DNA of 64,000 bases, taken from assembly GCF_024453815.1 (NCBI RefSeq), contig NZ_CP072934.1, forward strand, positions 2,232,001 to 2,296,000, written 5' to 3'. The position numbers and the translations under genes were made by a program. Under the pieces are notes generated by a model, which saw nothing but the letters and a program-made list of their open reading frames with translations, made no database searches and had not been told where the DNA came from. Each line of letters opens with the position of its first letter. The stretch's first letter is position 1. Shown here piece by piece: positions 63,601-64,000 of this stretch. Source of the stretch: Corynebacterium pseudogenitalium. GTDB taxonomy: Bacteria > Actinomycetota > Actinomycetes > Mycobacteriales > Mycobacteriaceae.

Positions 63601-64000
63601 TGTAGAAGGACGCGGAGCGTTCACGGTCGCGGCTGGACTGGCGGTACACAAAGGAGCCGCGCGGGTACCTGCGGCGGCGCTTGAACACACCACCGGCGGG
63701 GTCTTCGACGTCTTCCATCACAAAGCTGTCCTCGGGGACCTCACTGCTACGAGAGACAGGGATCACCCAGGAGCCCTTCTCAGCGTTGCCCTTCGGGGCG
63801 ACCTCATAGAGGTCTTCCTGCGCGATGAACCCGTGGTAGGACATCAACCCCTCATACACCTGGCCCAACTCGGTGACACCGAGCGTTGCGTAGGAGATGA
63901 ACCCGCGGTCCTTCCCGGCCGCCTCACGGGAGAGCAACAGGTTGCGCAGCACGTGCGTGAGCGCCTCGTTGGACAGGGCAGTGCGGTCAATCAGCGCGGT
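60656..64000 (-). CDS. N6-adenine DNA methyltransferase, N-terminus beyond the window
   Basis: At least 1114 codons. The frame is open to the window edge, so the true start is outside and the first GTG inside (63952) is not the start. LGQVYEGLMSYHGFIAQEDL, then RERSASFYTPQVLTEFSV are typical of large Eco57I/PglX/DrmM-like methylases. Motif I is ICEPAMGSGAFAVEAVRQLA (63470-63500). VYGVDLNPTAVELAEISLW follows, and motif IV is DLQVGNPPWVRPRG (about 62400-62435), the NPPW of N6-adenine MTases. A long C-terminal target-recognition region follows; no nuclease motif is visible. It probably marks self DNA for the downstream helicases. Confidence 0.8.
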   Translation of the reverse strand, partial: TALIDRTALSNEALTHVLRNLLLSREAAGKDRGFISYATLGVTELGQVYEGLMSYHGFIAQEDLYEVAPKGNAEKGSWVIPVSRSSEVPEDSFVMEDVEDPAGGVFKRRRRYPRGSFVYRQSSRDRERSASFYTPQVLTEFSVSQAVEVLQEEGRISCADDVLTLSICEPAMGSGAFAVEAVRQLAECYLDLKEQELGERVPAEERAVELQKVKAYLALHRVYGVDLNPTAVELAEISLWLDTMTAGLKAPWFGLHLRRGNSLVGALRATFSKEQLNKKAWLKAGPRREYAPGRIHHFLLPSESWGAAADAKDLKKLAAEEQKALKAWRRSMVVKPTNPQIKRLLNLAQRVEFLWSVALAKMQIAESQIRRDIDLWGRNPEPATGVVTREQIERELLHNEEGAYRRLRLVMDAWNALKFWPLNEALDTELPDWDEWLDTLQDILGKEAESRDEAQMVVGRATNWDELHELETTDLGLSGALSMERILSAHPWIATVRDVADEQGFFHWDLDFAAVFAEGGFDLQVGNPPWVRPRGDLDGLYSELDPWFSLAHKPTQAVKNERRAHWNDDARMRDIVFKGTGDIVATANVLGNVSDYPHLANQQPDLYRAFMERTWSNASKRGVVSLIHPESHFTEKKAAPLRRGAYLRLRRHWQFINELSLFDVHHLVSYGVHAYGPEQETADFIQAAHLYHPRTVEESLQHNGEGPLPGLKDDNYNWDQRPHKDRIQHVNLDALKLWASILGDSEADPLESRMVYTVNTEAVKVLEKLAAQPRIGELGLQFSNGWHETGDKKKGYFDTGWAHPDSWDNVIIQGPHIGVSTPMNKQPNPTLKNNQDWSEIDLEALPSDFTPATAYQPDREKKPTYDSDYTQWEVKGERQSARGFYRVAWRAMAATTGYRTLYPTIFPPGTAHIHGVCSAAKPGDNRATVTTAAVLSSLLSDFQIRVSGIANLYGPAIEHLVRPNEVKNVESLIRIYLRLNCLTEAYAPLWEEITGEKWTVDTPIRNALERRRAQWEIDRIVAESLGVSEDELEMIYRTQFPVMHRYDQEDLYDTNGRRVPKEVVKEHEKCKGDAQLTEQERTWTHPQSQVEYTFEYPFLTYDQWEHQRVRAKES

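Noticed and set aside
63952..64000. GTG at 63952 as the methylase start
   Set aside because: The same frame stays open with protein-like sequence to the window edge and typical family N-terminal residues are missing.

Overview
The window looks like a chromosomal segment of a Corynebacterium or a close relative. The strongest marker is a full-length meso-diaminopimelate D-dehydrogenase (ddh). Supporting evidence comes from a ChrSA/HrtB-type haem-response locus, a panBC pair, a high-GC core with many GTG starts and apparently leaderless promoters, and a large Thr-rich surface protein of corynebacterial type. Housekeeping blocks are GC-rich. They are interrupted by lower-GC accessory blocks full of restriction and abortive-infection genes, gene relics and dispersed intergenic repeats. 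No tRNA, rRNA, CRISPR array or intact transposase was recognised.

Layout. 0-2 kb: 5' end of hrtB divergent from the chrS-chrA two-component system. 2-7.7 kb: MFS drug exporter, two tandem TDT/TehA-like anion transporters and a pRiA4b ORF-3-like protein. 7.8-9.5 kb: ABC-F ribosome-protection-type ATPase behind a promoter and a tiny leader peptide. 9.8-15 kb: DUF202, VanZ-DUF202 fusion, membrane protein, leuS. 15-18 kb: Abi-like gene, relics and an intact copy of a small secreted protein behind a 13-G promoter tract, flavodoxin, DUF454. 18.4-22.6 kb: PPE/ESX-like protein with a DUF3558 lipoprotein, then panBC. 22.6-29 kb: a gene graveyard (DISARM DrmD-like SNF2 helicase relic, FGGY kinase relic, chimeric fragments) around an intact OLD-type ATPase/TOPRIM nuclease and a second Abi-like gene. 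29-35.3 kb: two Schlafen/AlbA_2-type ATPase-HTH genes, each bracketed by its own repeat pair, with a serine hydrolase and ddh between them. 35.3-44 kb: PIN/HTH toxin-antitoxin pair, SdaC-type transporter, Xre regulator with twin palindromic operators divergent from an unknown two-gene cassette, GNAT, DUF488, cupin, surface protein.

The right third (44-64 kb) is a defence island. It holds a single-chain GmrSD-like DUF262/HNH endonuclease. A minus-strand set follows: an N6-adenine methylase cut by the window edge, an unknown 512-aa protein, a 2113-aa DExH helicase with DUF1998 (DruE/DrmA-like) and a UvrD-like helicase with a RelE-like N-terminus. A complete plus-strand ABC-three-component (ABC-3C, DUF2326) cassette sits inside this set. 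Its first two proteins share a short Asn/Ser/Gly/Gln motif placed at the C-end of a small membrane protein and at the N-end of the next protein. This arrangement resembles amyloid-signalling effector/receptor pairs and is the most interesting candidate for an undescribed mechanism here.

Two main dispersed repeat families punctuate the accessory junctions. Family A is centred on CCAGGTCGCGATT and TGCACCAAATTCC. Family B is centred on TTTTGTGAACAGAATTGC and always lies in the same orientation. Several extra inverted repeats act as terminators or module borders.
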